Below, piece after piece: positions 42,939-51,460 of a DNA stretch of 64,000 bases. The position numbers and the translations under genes are program-made. The notes beneath the pieces are model-generated. The model made no database searches, was not told where the DNA came from, and saw only the letters and a list, made by a program, of their open reading frames with translations. How positions within the stretch are numbered: position 1 is the first letter of the stretch; the number at the start of each line of letters is the position of its first letter. The stretch comes from G025836975 sp048751585 (GTDB lineage Bacteria; Pseudomonadota; Gammaproteobacteria; Burkholderiales; Burkholderiaceae_B): contig NZ_JAZHOB010000001.1 in the NCBI RefSeq assembly GCF_048751585.1, forward strand, positions 496,001 through 560,000. Reading direction: 5' to 3'.

Positions 42939-43952
42939 TTAGCCGGTTTTTTGCGCCGGAAAATTGGCGTGCGTAACGGACGCCACCGTTTGCGGTGTTG
43001 CGGCGGCTTGTGTCAGGCCGCGCCCGCATTGTTGGCGCACGAGATACACCGGACGATTCTTGACTTCTCCGAAAATACGGGCGATATATTCGCCCAGCAC
43101 ACCCACGGAAATGAGCTGGACGCCCGCAAAGAAAAGAACGACCGTAATCAGCGAAGCCCAGCCCTGAACCGGATCGCCGAACATCAGATAGGTCACAACA
43201 ATGAACAAACCGTAGGCGAACGACAGCAGGGACAGGAAAATTCCGATCAGGCTCAGCATGCGCAGGGGCCAGGTCGTGAACGCCGTGATGCCATCGACGG
43301 CAAAACGGAACAGCTTGAACGGCTTGAACGTCGATTTACCATGCAGGCGCTCGGGGGGCGAATACAGCATGGGCTCGGACCGATAGCCCACCCAGGCGAA
43401 TAGCCCTTTCATGAAGCGATTACGCTCGGGCAGACGTAGCAGCGCATCCACCACCACGCGATCCATCAGGCGGAAGTCCCCCGCGTTCTCGGGAACTTGC
43501 AGCCCCCCGGATGTTCGCATCAGTGCGTAAAAAAACCGGGTACCCATGCGCTTGAACAAGGATTCGTCCTGACGCGTGGCACGCACGGCATAGACCATTT
43601 CGGCCCCGGCCTGCCAGCGTTCCAGCATTTGTGGAATCAGTTGGGGAGGATGTTGCAAATCGGCATCCATGCAGACCACGACCTGCCCAAGGGCGGTTTC
43701 CAGCCCCGCCGTCAACGCGGCTTCCTTGCCGAAATTCCGGGAAAGCTGCATGTACAGGATTTCGGAATGCCTGGCCGCCCAGTCCTGCATGGCGGCGGGC
43801 GTGCCGTCGGTGCTGCCGTCATCCACCACGATGATTTCGTAGCGGATGTGCAACGAATTCAGGACGGCGAGAAGTTGAGGCAACAATACATTTAAATTGG
43901 CTTCCTCATTCAGGCAGGGGATCACGCAGGTAAGCGTGGTGGACTGAGACAT
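42939..43952 (-). CDS. GT2 glycosyltransferase (polyprenyl-phosphate sugar synthase type)
   Basis: A 337-aa enzyme of the DPM1/ArnC/GtrB type. The N-terminal catalytic domain has VIPCLNEEANLNVLL, IVVDDGSTDGT, QLSRNFGKEAALTAGLE and the metal-binding CMDADLQHPPQLI. Two C-terminal membrane helices (TWPLRMLSLIGIFLSLLSFA and WASLITVVLFFAGVQLISVG) anchor it. It would charge a polyprenyl phosphate with a hexose or similar sugar on the cytoplasmic face. ATG 43952 (MSQSTTLT) was chosen over a farther in-frame ATG with no family-like leader. It is convergent with gtrA. Confidence 0.91.
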   Translation of the reverse strand: MSQSTTLTCVIPCLNEEANLNVLLPQLLAVLNSLHIRYEIIVVDDGSTDGTPAAMQDWAARHSEILYMQLSRNFGKEAALTAGLETALGQVVVCMDADLQHPPQLIPQMLERWQAGAEMVYAVRATRQDESLFKRMGTRFFYALMRTSGGLQVPENAGDFRLMDRVVVDALLRLPERNRFMKGLFAWVGYRSEPMLYSPPERLHGKSTFKPFKLFRFAVDGITAFTTWPLRMLSLIGIFLSLLSFAYGLFIVVTYLMFGDPVQGWASLITVVLFFAGVQLISVGVLGEYIARIFGEVKNRPVYLVRQQCGRGLTQAAATPQTVASVTHANFPAQKTG

Positions 43953-44093
43953 GGACAAATCAATGTAGTAAGTTCGTGGCCAGATCAGATCACAAAGCGC
44001 GTGAAATTCGCGTCGAATAAATATTACAAAATGCAGCAACCGCTAATATTAACGTAAAACATGTATCCGCCGTTAGTGTTGCATACCCTGGGA

Positions 44094-44140
44094 TTGACGG
44101 CGATAGCGAACTTTTATAAGATTACTTTTAAATAAATCTT
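44094..44140 (+). promoter_or_regulatory. Promoter with NsrR-type box for the haemoglobin-nnrS-nsrR operon
   Basis: TTGACG (44094-44099), 17-bp spacer, TAAGAT (44117-44122). Overlapping the -10 is a 23-bp 11-1-11 inverted repeat at 44118-44140, AAGATTACTTT-T-AAATAAATCTT. It has nine of eleven symmetric positions and the AAnAT...TTT form of known NsrR sites. Location and shape predict repression by the Rrf2 protein at 45803, relieved by nitric oxide. Confidence 0.75.
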
Positions 44141-44195
44141 TAAACTTATTATTCTTGACCGCTGTCGCTTCCGGGGCAGCAGGAAACACTATCCC

Positions 44196-44600
44196 ATGAC
44201 CCGATCCGAACTCTGTACCGAAGAAGAAATAAGAACGCTGGTTTACGGGTTCTACGAGCGGGTGCGGGCCGACGCCATGCTGGGCCCCATCTTCAACCGC
44301 CACATCGACGACTGGGACAAGCATCTGGCCATCATGGTTCGTTTTTGGTCGTCGCTACTGCTGGGCACCGGATCGTACAGCGGTACGCCCATGCCCAAGC
44401 ACATCGCCCTGCCCGGCCTGAACGCCGGCATGTTCACCCAATGGCTGTCGCTTTTTCACGAAACGGCGCAAGAGCTGCCGAACCGCCCCTTCGCCGAGCG
44501 CGCCGAGGAATTCGCCCAGCGCATCGCCCGCAGCCTGTGGTTTGGATACCAGATGAACAACGAACCCAATCGCATGCCCACGGAGATCACACATGGCTGA
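44196..44600 (+). CDS. Group III truncated haemoglobin
   Basis: A 134-aa globin of the TrHb3 group. Visible are LVYGFYERVRADAMLGPIFN (B-helix Tyr/Phe region), WDKHLAIMVRFWSSLLLGTG, and PMPKHIALPGLNAGMFTQW, which holds the proximal haem histidine. It probably detoxifies or senses NO and oxygen in the cytosol. It is the first gene of the NsrR-type operon and overlaps nnrS by 8 bases. Confidence 0.9.
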   Translation: MTRSELCTEEEIRTLVYGFYERVRADAMLGPIFNRHIDDWDKHLAIMVRFWSSLLLGTGSYSGTPMPKHIALPGLNAGMFTQWLSLFHETAQELPNRPFAERAEEFAQRIARSLWFGYQMNNEPNRMPTEITHG

Positions 44601-45798
44601 ACTGCCGCAGGTCCACGAGGGCGGAAGCGCCGCAAGCCGGCCCGATATGAACGCATTCCTTAGCCTGGGTTTCAGACCGCTGTATATTGCCGGCTGCGGC
44701 TGGGCCCTGATTTCCCTGTTCATCTGGATCTTTGCGCCGCAATGGATAGGTCAGCCGCTGGGCGGCCTGGCATGGCACGCCCACGAAATGCTCTGGGGTT
44801 TCATCGCCACCATCGCCGTCGCTTTCCTGTTGACGGCCAGCGCCACCTGGACCGGCTTCAATCCCCTGAAGGGCGCGGGCCTGGCGGGTATCGTCGTGCT
44901 GTGGCTGATCGCGCGCATCGGCTATCTGGTCGGCGGTGAAATCGCGACCCATATCGCCTGCGCCAGCGAAATCGCCTTTTTCGTGATCAGCGCGGCATGT
45001 CTGATGCGCGTCATGGTCAAGGGAAAAAGCCGCCGCAACTACGGCGTGCCGCTACTCGTGCTGGGCCTGGGAGCGGCCAACGCGCTGTACCTGCGCGCCG
45101 CCCTGGATGGCGATTACGTCCTGCTCATGCGGCGTTTCGATCTGGGCATGATCTGCATGGCCGTGATCGCCCTGCTGATCGCGCGGCGGGTCATTCCTTT
45201 CTTCTCGATGCGCATGGTGCCCGGCCTCGCCCTGCCCATGCAGGTTCGCAGCGGCCAGATCCAGCTCGCCATCGGCGTGATCGCCATTGCCCTGGGCCTG
45301 GCCGGCCTGGCTTTGCCCATGGCCGCCGCGCTGGCGGCGGTCGGCCTGGTCAGCCTGTGGCAAGTGGCGCGGTGGAAGCCGCTGGCGGTCCTGCATAAGC
45401 CCATGCTCTGGATACTTTACCTGGGCTATGCCGCCATGGGCCTGGGTTTGATCTTCGCCGCCTGGCACACCAGCGGACTGGCCACCGGCGTGCTGGCGCG
45501 CGCCGCGGTACATGTACACATCATCGGCATGGGCGGGTTCGCGGTGTTGATCATCGGCATGGTGACCCGCACGGCGCTGGGCCACCTGGGCCGCCCCCTG
45601 GCCCTGGACAACAGCATGCTGGTCAGCTACTACCTGATGATAGCCGCGGTCGTGCTGCGGCTGGGCGCGCTGTGGCCAAGCAGCGACAGCCTGTGGCTGC
45701 TGCGCGCGGCCGCGCTAAGCTGGATCGCGTGCATGGCCCTTTATCTATGGCGCTTCGTACCCATGCTGATCCGCCCGCGCCCTGCGAGTCCGGGGTAA
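44593..45798 (+). CDS. nnrS: NnrS-family haem-copper membrane protein
   Basis: A 401-aa inner-membrane protein with about twelve helices. NnrS proteins bind haem and copper and protect against nitrosative stress in denitrifiers and pathogens. Typical stretches are FLSLGFRPLYIAGCGWALIS, WHAHEMLWGFIATIAVAFLL (with conserved His), RRVIPFFSMRMVPG and HVHIIGMGGFAVLIIGMVTR. It follows the truncated haemoglobin by overlap and precedes nsrR by 4 bp. Confidence 0.93.
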   Translation: MAELPQVHEGGSAASRPDMNAFLSLGFRPLYIAGCGWALISLFIWIFAPQWIGQPLGGLAWHAHEMLWGFIATIAVAFLLTASATWTGFNPLKGAGLAGIVVLWLIARIGYLVGGEIATHIACASEIAFFVISAACLMRVMVKGKSRRNYGVPLLVLGLGAANALYLRAALDGDYVLLMRRFDLGMICMAVIALLIARRVIPFFSMRMVPGLALPMQVRSGQIQLAIGVIAIALGLAGLALPMAAALAAVGLVSLWQVARWKPLAVLHKPMLWILYLGYAAMGLGLIFAAWHTSGLATGVLARAAVHVHIIGMGGFAVLIIGMVTRTALGHLGRPLALDNSMLVSYYLMIAAVVLRLGALWPSSDSLWLLRAAALSWIACMALYLWRFVPMLIRPRPASPG

Positions 45799-45802
45799 TC
45801 GC

Positions 45803-46255
45803 ATGCGCCTGACCACCATGACCGATTATGCGATGCGCCTGCTGATGTATGTCGGCAGGCACCCCGACCGTCTATGCACGATCGCCGAAATCGCGCAGTC
45901 CTACGGCATCTCCGAGCCGCATCTCATGAAGATCACGCATAGGCTGGCACAGCGGGGCTGGATAGAAACCGTGCGCGGCAAGAACGGCGGCATGCGCCTG
46001 GCCCGGCCTCCCCGGGAAATCAACCTGGGAGCCGTCGTGCGCGATACCGAGAACGACCTGGCCCTGGTGGAATGCTTCGTGGCCGGCAATGGCTGCTCGC
46101 TAAGCGGCCATTGCGGCCTGACCGCCATCATCGACGGCGCGCTGCAGCAGTTCATGCAGCATCTGGACCGCTATTCACTGGCCGACATACTGCCCGAGCC
46201 CGCGCCCGGCGCAAGCTCTGTCCTGCACTTCGTGGAACGAATCAAAGCCAGCTAA
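45803..46255 (+). CDS. nsrR: Rrf2-family NO-sensing repressor NsrR
   Basis: A 150-aa regulator with the NsrR start MRLTTMTDYAMRLLMYVG, a winged helix (IAEIAQSYGISEPHLMKITH) and the iron-sulfur ligand region CFVAGNGCSLSGHCGL with three cysteines. Its operon partners (haemoglobin, nnrS) and the 11-1-11 box at 44118-44140 make the NO-sensing assignment strong among Rrf2 proteins; IscR has a different cysteine spacing. Confidence 0.93.
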   Translation: MRLTTMTDYAMRLLMYVGRHPDRLCTIAEIAQSYGISEPHLMKITHRLAQRGWIETVRGKNGGMRLARPPREINLGAVVRDTENDLALVECFVAGNGCSLSGHCGLTAIIDGALQQFMQHLDRYSLADILPEPAPGASSVLHFVERIKAS

Positions 46256-46296
46256 GGCCAACGGCCATGCCTGTCAGCGCTTGAACGCCGATGGGC

Positions 46297-46737
46297 CTAA
46301 CTGCTGAAATGACGCAGCAATTTAGTCAGCAAAGGCCGCACCGCGCGCAGCTCTTCAAGGTGGACATTCGACAGGGCCGCCAGCTTTTCATCGGCCAGCG
46401 GCGTCAGCATGACCCGCACGCGGCGGCGGTCGGCCGGATCCCGCAAGCGATGCACCAGTTCCATGCGGACCAGGCGATTGATGAGCTCCACCGCACTATG
46501 GTGGCGGATCAGCAGGTGCTCGGCGACGTCGCCCACGCTGGGCGCGGCATCGGCGCTCATGGCCTTGATCACCAGAAGGGCCTGGTGCTGCTGCGGCATC
46601 AGCCCCGCAGCGGCGGCCGCCGCTTCGCTGAAGGCGCTGAAGCGGCGCAAGGTGAAGCGAAACATGGCCAGCGCTTCGTAATCGGCGCGGGTCGGACTTC
46701 CATCTTTGCTGTTGGAGGGATTGTTGTAGGAAGTCAC
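46297..46737 (-). CDS. MarR-family regulator
   Basis: A 146-aa dimeric winged-helix regulator. PQQHQALLVIKAMSADAAPS leads into the HTH (VGDVAEHLLIRHHSAVELIN) and the wing RLRDPADRRRVRVMLTPLAD, the DxRxxRV signature of MarR. The start is GTG 46737 after ACAGGT. It lies 45 bp downstream of serA on the same strand but also converges on nsrR; its target is unknown. Confidence 0.89.
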   Translation of the reverse strand: MTSYNNPSNSKDGSPTRADYEALAMFRFTLRRFSAFSEAAAAAAGLMPQQHQALLVIKAMSADAAPSVGDVAEHLLIRHHSAVELINRLVRMELVHRLRDPADRRRVRVMLTPLADEKLAALSNVHLEELRAVRPLLTKLLRHFSS

Positions 46738-46782
46738 TGGACCTGTCAGCGCTAAAGAAGGCCGCCGTGGCGGCCGGGCATG

Positions 46783-47982
46783 TCAGACCTGATTGCAGCG
46801 CACCGTTATGGGGTGCGAACGCAATACCGACATGACGGTATCGTCGACTTTTCCTTCGACATCGGAAATAACATAACCGATCTGGCCGCGCGTCTGCAAT
46901 TGCTGGCTGACGATATTCAGGCCGTGTTCCGCCATCAGGTTGCTCAGCGTACCCATGGCGCCCGGCAGGTTCCGGTGTACATGCAGTATGCGGGCCGTGC
47001 CGGCAGCCTCCTGGTAGGGAACTTCGGGGAAATTCACGGCGCCCTTGGTTGTGCCGCTCAATGCGAAGCGAACCAGCTTTTCGGCCACTTCGCGGCCGAT
47101 ATTCTCCTGCGACTCCTGAGTGCTGCCGCCGATATGAGGAGTAAGAATGACATTGCGCATGCCGATCAAGGGGCTGGCCAGCGGTTCGTTCACGCTTTTC
47201 GGCTCGGTGGGAAAGACGTCGAGCGCGGCGCCGGACAGGTGCCCGGAAACCAGTGCCGCATGCAGCGCGTCGATATCAACGACGGTGCCCCGCGAAGCGT
47301 TGATGAGTATCGCGCCGGGCTTCATCGCCGCAATGGCCTGCGCGTCCATGATGTTCTGGGTGGATTTCCCCCCCGGCACGTGCAAAGTGACGATGTCCGA
47401 TTGCGCCAGCAGCTTTTTCAGCGAGCCGCTGGCCCTGGCGTTGCCCAGCGGCAGCTTGGCCTCGACATCGTGGAAGATGATGCGCATGCCCGCCGCCTCG
47501 GCCAGGGTGCCAACCTGCGAACCGATGTTCCCGTATCCGATGATGCCCAGCGTCTTGCCGCGCGCCTCGAAGGCGCCTTCAGCCGATTTGTCCCAATGCC
47601 CCTGATGCACCCTGTCGTTCTTCTCTGGAATGCGGCGCAGCAGCAAAATGGCCTCGCCCAGCACCAATTCGGCGACCGAGCGGGTATTGGAGAAAGGCGC
47701 GTTGAATACCGGAATGCCGCGCAGCATGGCCGCTTCCAGGTCCACCTGGTTGGTTCCTATGCAGAAGCAGCCGATGGCCTGCAAATCGGGCGCATCCGCC
47801 AGCAAGGCGGCGTCCAGGTGCGTGCGGGAACGGATGCCGACCAGATGCGCGCCGCGCAGCGCCTCGCGCAGGGCGTCGGGCTGCAGCGCCGACGCATGCA
47901 TCACGATATCGTCCAAACCGGCGGATGTGAAGATTTCCTTGGCGCTAGGGTGAATATTCTCAAAGAGGACAATGCGAGTCAT
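46783..47982 (-). CDS. serA: D-3-phosphoglycerate dehydrogenase
   Basis: A 399-aa NAD-dependent enzyme committing 3-phosphoglycerate to serine synthesis. The substrate domain starts with IVLFENIHPSAKEIF. NAD binding is in GKTLGIIGYGNIGSQVGTLA, the active-site Arg in INASRGTVVDIDAL and the catalytic His in LTPHIGGSTQESQENIG. A C-terminal ACT domain (HRNLPGAMGTLSNLMAEHGL) would sense serine. Length matches the E. coli type. A low-affinity 2-hydroxyglutarate activity is known for this family. Confidence 0.94.
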   Translation of the reverse strand: MTRIVLFENIHPSAKEIFTSAGLDDIVMHASALQPDALREALRGAHLVGIRSRTHLDAALLADAPDLQAIGCFCIGTNQVDLEAAMLRGIPVFNAPFSNTRSVAELVLGEAILLLRRIPEKNDRVHQGHWDKSAEGAFEARGKTLGIIGYGNIGSQVGTLAEAAGMRIIFHDVEAKLPLGNARASGSLKKLLAQSDIVTLHVPGGKSTQNIMDAQAIAAMKPGAILINASRGTVVDIDALHAALVSGHLSGAALDVFPTEPKSVNEPLASPLIGMRNVILTPHIGGSTQESQENIGREVAEKLVRFALSGTTKGAVNFPEVPYQEAAGTARILHVHRNLPGAMGTLSNLMAEHGLNIVSQQLQTRGQIGYVISDVEGKVDDTVMSVLRSHPITVRCNQV

Positions 47983-48113
47983 TAAATATCCCGGGGAAAC
48001 AACGATAAACAGTTATTGTGGACTATTTTAGGACTGAATGCCCTTGTGCCCATTCCGGGCAAAGGGATTTGTGCATTGCGGCAATGCCGGCCGGCCAGGC
48101 GGCGTGGCCGGGC

Positions 48114-49909
48114 CTAGCGCCCCACCGCATAGGCCTGGACCAGCCGGGGCGACGCCGCCGCATGGAGCAAGCCGTCCGGATCGCGCGCTGCCGCCGTCAG
48201 GCGGCCTATGCTCCACTCCTGCGATTCCTCAAGCTGGTGTCCCCGGCGGCGCAGATCGTCCAGCACCCGCGCGCCCACGGCCGTCTCTATGGTGATGTTG
48301 CCCGGCTTGCGCCCGCGCGGATAGAAGGAACTGGGAAAATGCTGCGTATGGAACATCGGCGCATCGATGGCCTGTTGCAGGTTCATGCCTTGATGCATGT
48401 GGCGCAGGAAAAGAATCAGTTGCCATTGTTCCTGCTGGTCGCCGCCCGGTGTGCCGAACACCATGTATGGATTCCCGTCTCGCAGCAGCATGGTGGGGCT
48501 TAGCGTGGTGCGCGGGCGCTTGCCGGGGGCAAGGGTGCCCGGCAAGCCCTCTTCCAGCCAGAACATCTGGGCGCGGGTATTCAGCCCGAAACCCAACTCG
48601 GAGATGACCGGCGAAGATTGCAGCCAGCCGCCCGAAGGGGTCACGGCAATCATATTGCCCCAGCGGTCTATGGCGTCGATATGCGTGGTGTCGCCCCGCT
48701 TGGCGGACAACAGGGGGTTGGCGCGGTCCATTGCGGAAAGCAGGCTGCCATCGTTGTTGCGGGACAAGCGATCCAGCACCGCGTTCACCCGGGCCACTTG
48801 CGCCTCGTAGCCCGGCACGATTCCCGGACGCAGTTCATTGAAGGCCTGTTCGCCGATCAGCCTGCCGCGCTCCCGGTTATAGTCCGGCGACAGCAAGGCC
48901 CGCATCGGCACGTCGACAAAGCCGGGATCGCCGTAATAGGCTTCGCGATCCGCGAACGCCAGCTTCATGGCCTCGATCAGCAAATGAATGAAACGCGGAT
49001 CGCCGTCTTTCAGCCGGGCGATATCGGTGTGCTCCAGCAGGGCAAGCGTCTGAAGAAAAGCAGGGCCCTGGCTCCAGGGCTGCGTCTTGGCCACCGTTGC
49101 GCCGCCGTAGTCATGCAATAGCGGTTCTTCATAGCTGGCGGACCAGCCCGCCAGATCCTGCCCCGTCATGACGCCCTTGTGCGGGGTACCGCTTTCGTCC
49201 ATGACCTCGTTGCCCGAGACAAAGCGATCTATCGCTTCGGCCACAAACCCCTGGTAGAAGGCCTTGCGGGCCGCCTCGATCTGCTTCTCGCGATCGCCGC
49301 CGGCGCCTTCCGCTTCGGCCAATATGCGTTCCCAGGTTTGGGCCAGGGCCGGATTGCAGAATAGTTTGCCAGCCCGCGGCAGCGCTCCTTTGGGTACATA
49401 TATGCCGGCCGAGGTGGGCCAGTGCGTTTCAAAGAAATCTTTCAGGCCGCAATGGTGTTGGCCACGCGGGGCAGCATGGGATGGCCGTGCCGGGCGTAAT
49501 GGATGGCCGGCTCCAGGACATCCCGCAACGTCATGCTGCCATGGTCGCGCAACAATATCATCCACGCATCGAAAGCGCCGGGGATCACCGTGGCCAGCAG
49601 GCCATTGCCCGGAATAAGTTCCAGCCCCTGTGAACGGTAGTGCTCCAGCGTGGCGCCCGCCGGCGTCGTGCCCTGCCCGCACAGCACCTGGACCTTGCCG
49701 GTGCGCGCCGAATAGAAAATGCCCGGCACCTCGCCGGCTGGACCCACCAGGTGGGGTTCGACCACATGCAGCGTAAAGGCACTGGCCACACAGGCATCGA
49801 AAGCGTTGCCGCCCCGCTCCAGCATGGCCATGCCCACCGACGAGGCCAGCCAGTGCGTGGAAGTCACGACACCGAAGGTGCCGGTAATTTCGGGACGGGT
49901 CGTGAACAT
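48114..49909 (-). pseudogene. ggt: Gamma-glutamyltransferase gene with a single-base frameshift
   Basis: Two overlapping frames together make one GGT. The first (49909-49442) gives FGVVTSTHWLASSVGMAMLE through the HGHPMLPRVANTIAA stretch and then a TGA. The second frame resumes at once with LKDFFETHWPTSAGIYVPKG and runs to a stop at 48114. Adding one base near 49440-49445 (GCCTGAAAG read as GCC-xTG-AAA) restores a ~598-codon protein. The catalytic Thr region GDTTHIDAIDRWGN, the later SGGWLQSSPVI and the GTPGGDQQEQW motif are intact. It is either a real inactivation or a sequencing error. It is the last gene of the gamma-glutamyl peptide module; a second, intact GGT starts the module. Confidence 0.85.
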
Positions 49910-49936
49910 GCTGGAAAGCCGCCTATTGCCGGGGGA

Positions 49937-51433
49937 TTATTTCAGGGTGACGTTCTTCAAGCGGATGAGGCCGTCGGGATAAGGCACGAAACCTTGCACG
50001 CGCTTTTGCAAGCCGAAGGTCCAGGGCAGGTAAAACGTATAGAAAATGGGCCGCTTCTCCTGCATCTGCTTAAGGAACTCGGAGTACAGCTGCTTGCGCT
50101 TGGCGGTGTCCAGTTCCTGGCGCGCCTTGATCAGCAAGTCGTTCATGGCCTGGTCGCAGAACTTGCCGTCATTCAGGCTGCCCTTGCAGGCCACATACTG
50201 GAATACATTGCCGCTGGGATCGACCCGGCCCGACCAGCCCGCCTGGGCCAGTTCGAAATCGCCGCGCGCCATGGTCGATTGCAGGGCCGCGAACTCCATG
50301 GGCCGCAAGCTTATGTCGAAGCCCGCTTCGCTGCCCATGGCCTGGATCAGCTCGAAGACCTGCTGCATGATGGTGTTGTTGCCGAAGGAAATCTCCACCT
50401 TGACACGATCGTGGCCTGCCGCCTTCAATAGCGCGCGCGCCTTTTCAACATCGCGCCCCTTGCGCTCCACGCTTTTATCGTAGGCAAAGCTGGCCGGCGG
50501 GAAAGGCTGGAAGGCCGGCTGGTACAGACCCATGCCCACGACCTGGTTGATGGCATCCTTGTCCAGCGCCAGATCGAAAGCCTGCCGTACCCGCGCGTCC
50601 TTGGCGAAGGGGTTGTCCGCGCGCGGTCCATGGGCGAAATTGACGGAAATGGCCTGGAAGCCCAGGCCGGTGATCGGCATGAAGGCCAGATTGGGGTCGC
50701 CCTTCACGGTCTCCACATCGCTGGGCGCGACGCGTTCGATAATGTCCAGCCCGCCCGAGCGCATATTGTTCAGCCGCACGGTGGCATCGGGTACGGGGCT
50801 GAACCTGACCGTATCGAAATGGTAGCTGGCCGCGTCCCAGTACTGCGGGAATTTTTCCAGCGTGATGTGATCGTTCTGCACCCTGTCCTTGAATCGGTAC
50901 GGCCCCGAACACACCGGGTTCTTGCCGGGATCCTTGTCGAAGCTGGCCGGCGACTGCATCATGCCGGCCCGATCCGAGAGCTGCGACAGGAACGAGGCAT
51001 CCGGCTCGGACAAATGCAGAATGACGGTGGACGGATCGGGCGCATCGACCCGCGCCAGGGTCGCCAGTTCGCTCTTGCGGTTGCTGTCGGGCAGGTTCTT
51101 GGCCCGCTCCAGATTGGCCTTGACCGACGCCGCGTCCATGGGCGTGCCGTCGTGGTAGACGACCTTGTCGCGCAGCGTCATCTTTAGCGTCTTGCTGTCC
51201 TGCCATTCCCAGGACGTCGCCAGTTGCGGCACGAACTCCAGCGTGGGCGTGATGTCGACCAGCTTGTCGCATAGCGATGCAAATACGATGCGGCCCACGA
51301 ATGTCCTGGCGCGAGCGGGATCGAGCTGGTCCGGATCGTCCTGCAATCCTATCCTTATGGTGCTCTGCGCCGCGGCGGCGCCCGAGAAAGCCAGGCTGGC
51401 CGCCAACGCCAGCTTGAACATTGCCTTATGCAT
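49937..51433 (-). CDS. Peptide/glutathione ABC transporter substrate-binding protein
   Basis: A 498-aa periplasmic family-5 binding protein (DppA/GsiB type). It has a signal peptide (FKLALAASLAFSGAAAAQ), then IRIGLQDDPDQLDPARARTF, and the family features FVPQLATSWEWQDSKTLKMT and GRVDPSGNVFQYVACKG. ATG 51433 was chosen for its GGGAGAG ribosome site. It closely resembles the 504-aa receptor at 55228 (both share IRIG/LRIG-QDDPD-LDP starts and WSGRVDP..GN-F), so a duplication is likely, perhaps widening the range of gamma-glutamyl peptides. Confidence 0.91.
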   Translation of the reverse strand: MHKAMFKLALAASLAFSGAAAAQSTIRIGLQDDPDQLDPARARTFVGRIVFASLCDKLVDITPTLEFVPQLATSWEWQDSKTLKMTLRDKVVYHDGTPMDAASVKANLERAKNLPDSNRKSELATLARVDAPDPSTVILHLSEPDASFLSQLSDRAGMMQSPASFDKDPGKNPVCSGPYRFKDRVQNDHITLEKFPQYWDAASYHFDTVRFSPVPDATVRLNNMRSGGLDIIERVAPSDVETVKGDPNLAFMPITGLGFQAISVNFAHGPRADNPFAKDARVRQAFDLALDKDAINQVVGMGLYQPAFQPFPPASFAYDKSVERKGRDVEKARALLKAAGHDRVKVEISFGNNTIMQQVFELIQAMGSEAGFDISLRPMEFAALQSTMARGDFELAQAGWSGRVDPSGNVFQYVACKGSLNDGKFCDQAMNDLLIKARQELDTAKRKQLYSEFLKQMQEKRPIFYTFYLPWTFGLQKRVQGFVPYPDGLIRLKNVTLK

Positions 51434-51460
51434 GATCACTCTCCCAAATAAACCAACGCT

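Noticed and set aside
49436..49450. Programmed ribosomal frameshift in the first ggt
   Set aside because: No X-XXY-YYZ slippery heptamer precedes the TGA, and other GGTs are read in a single frame.
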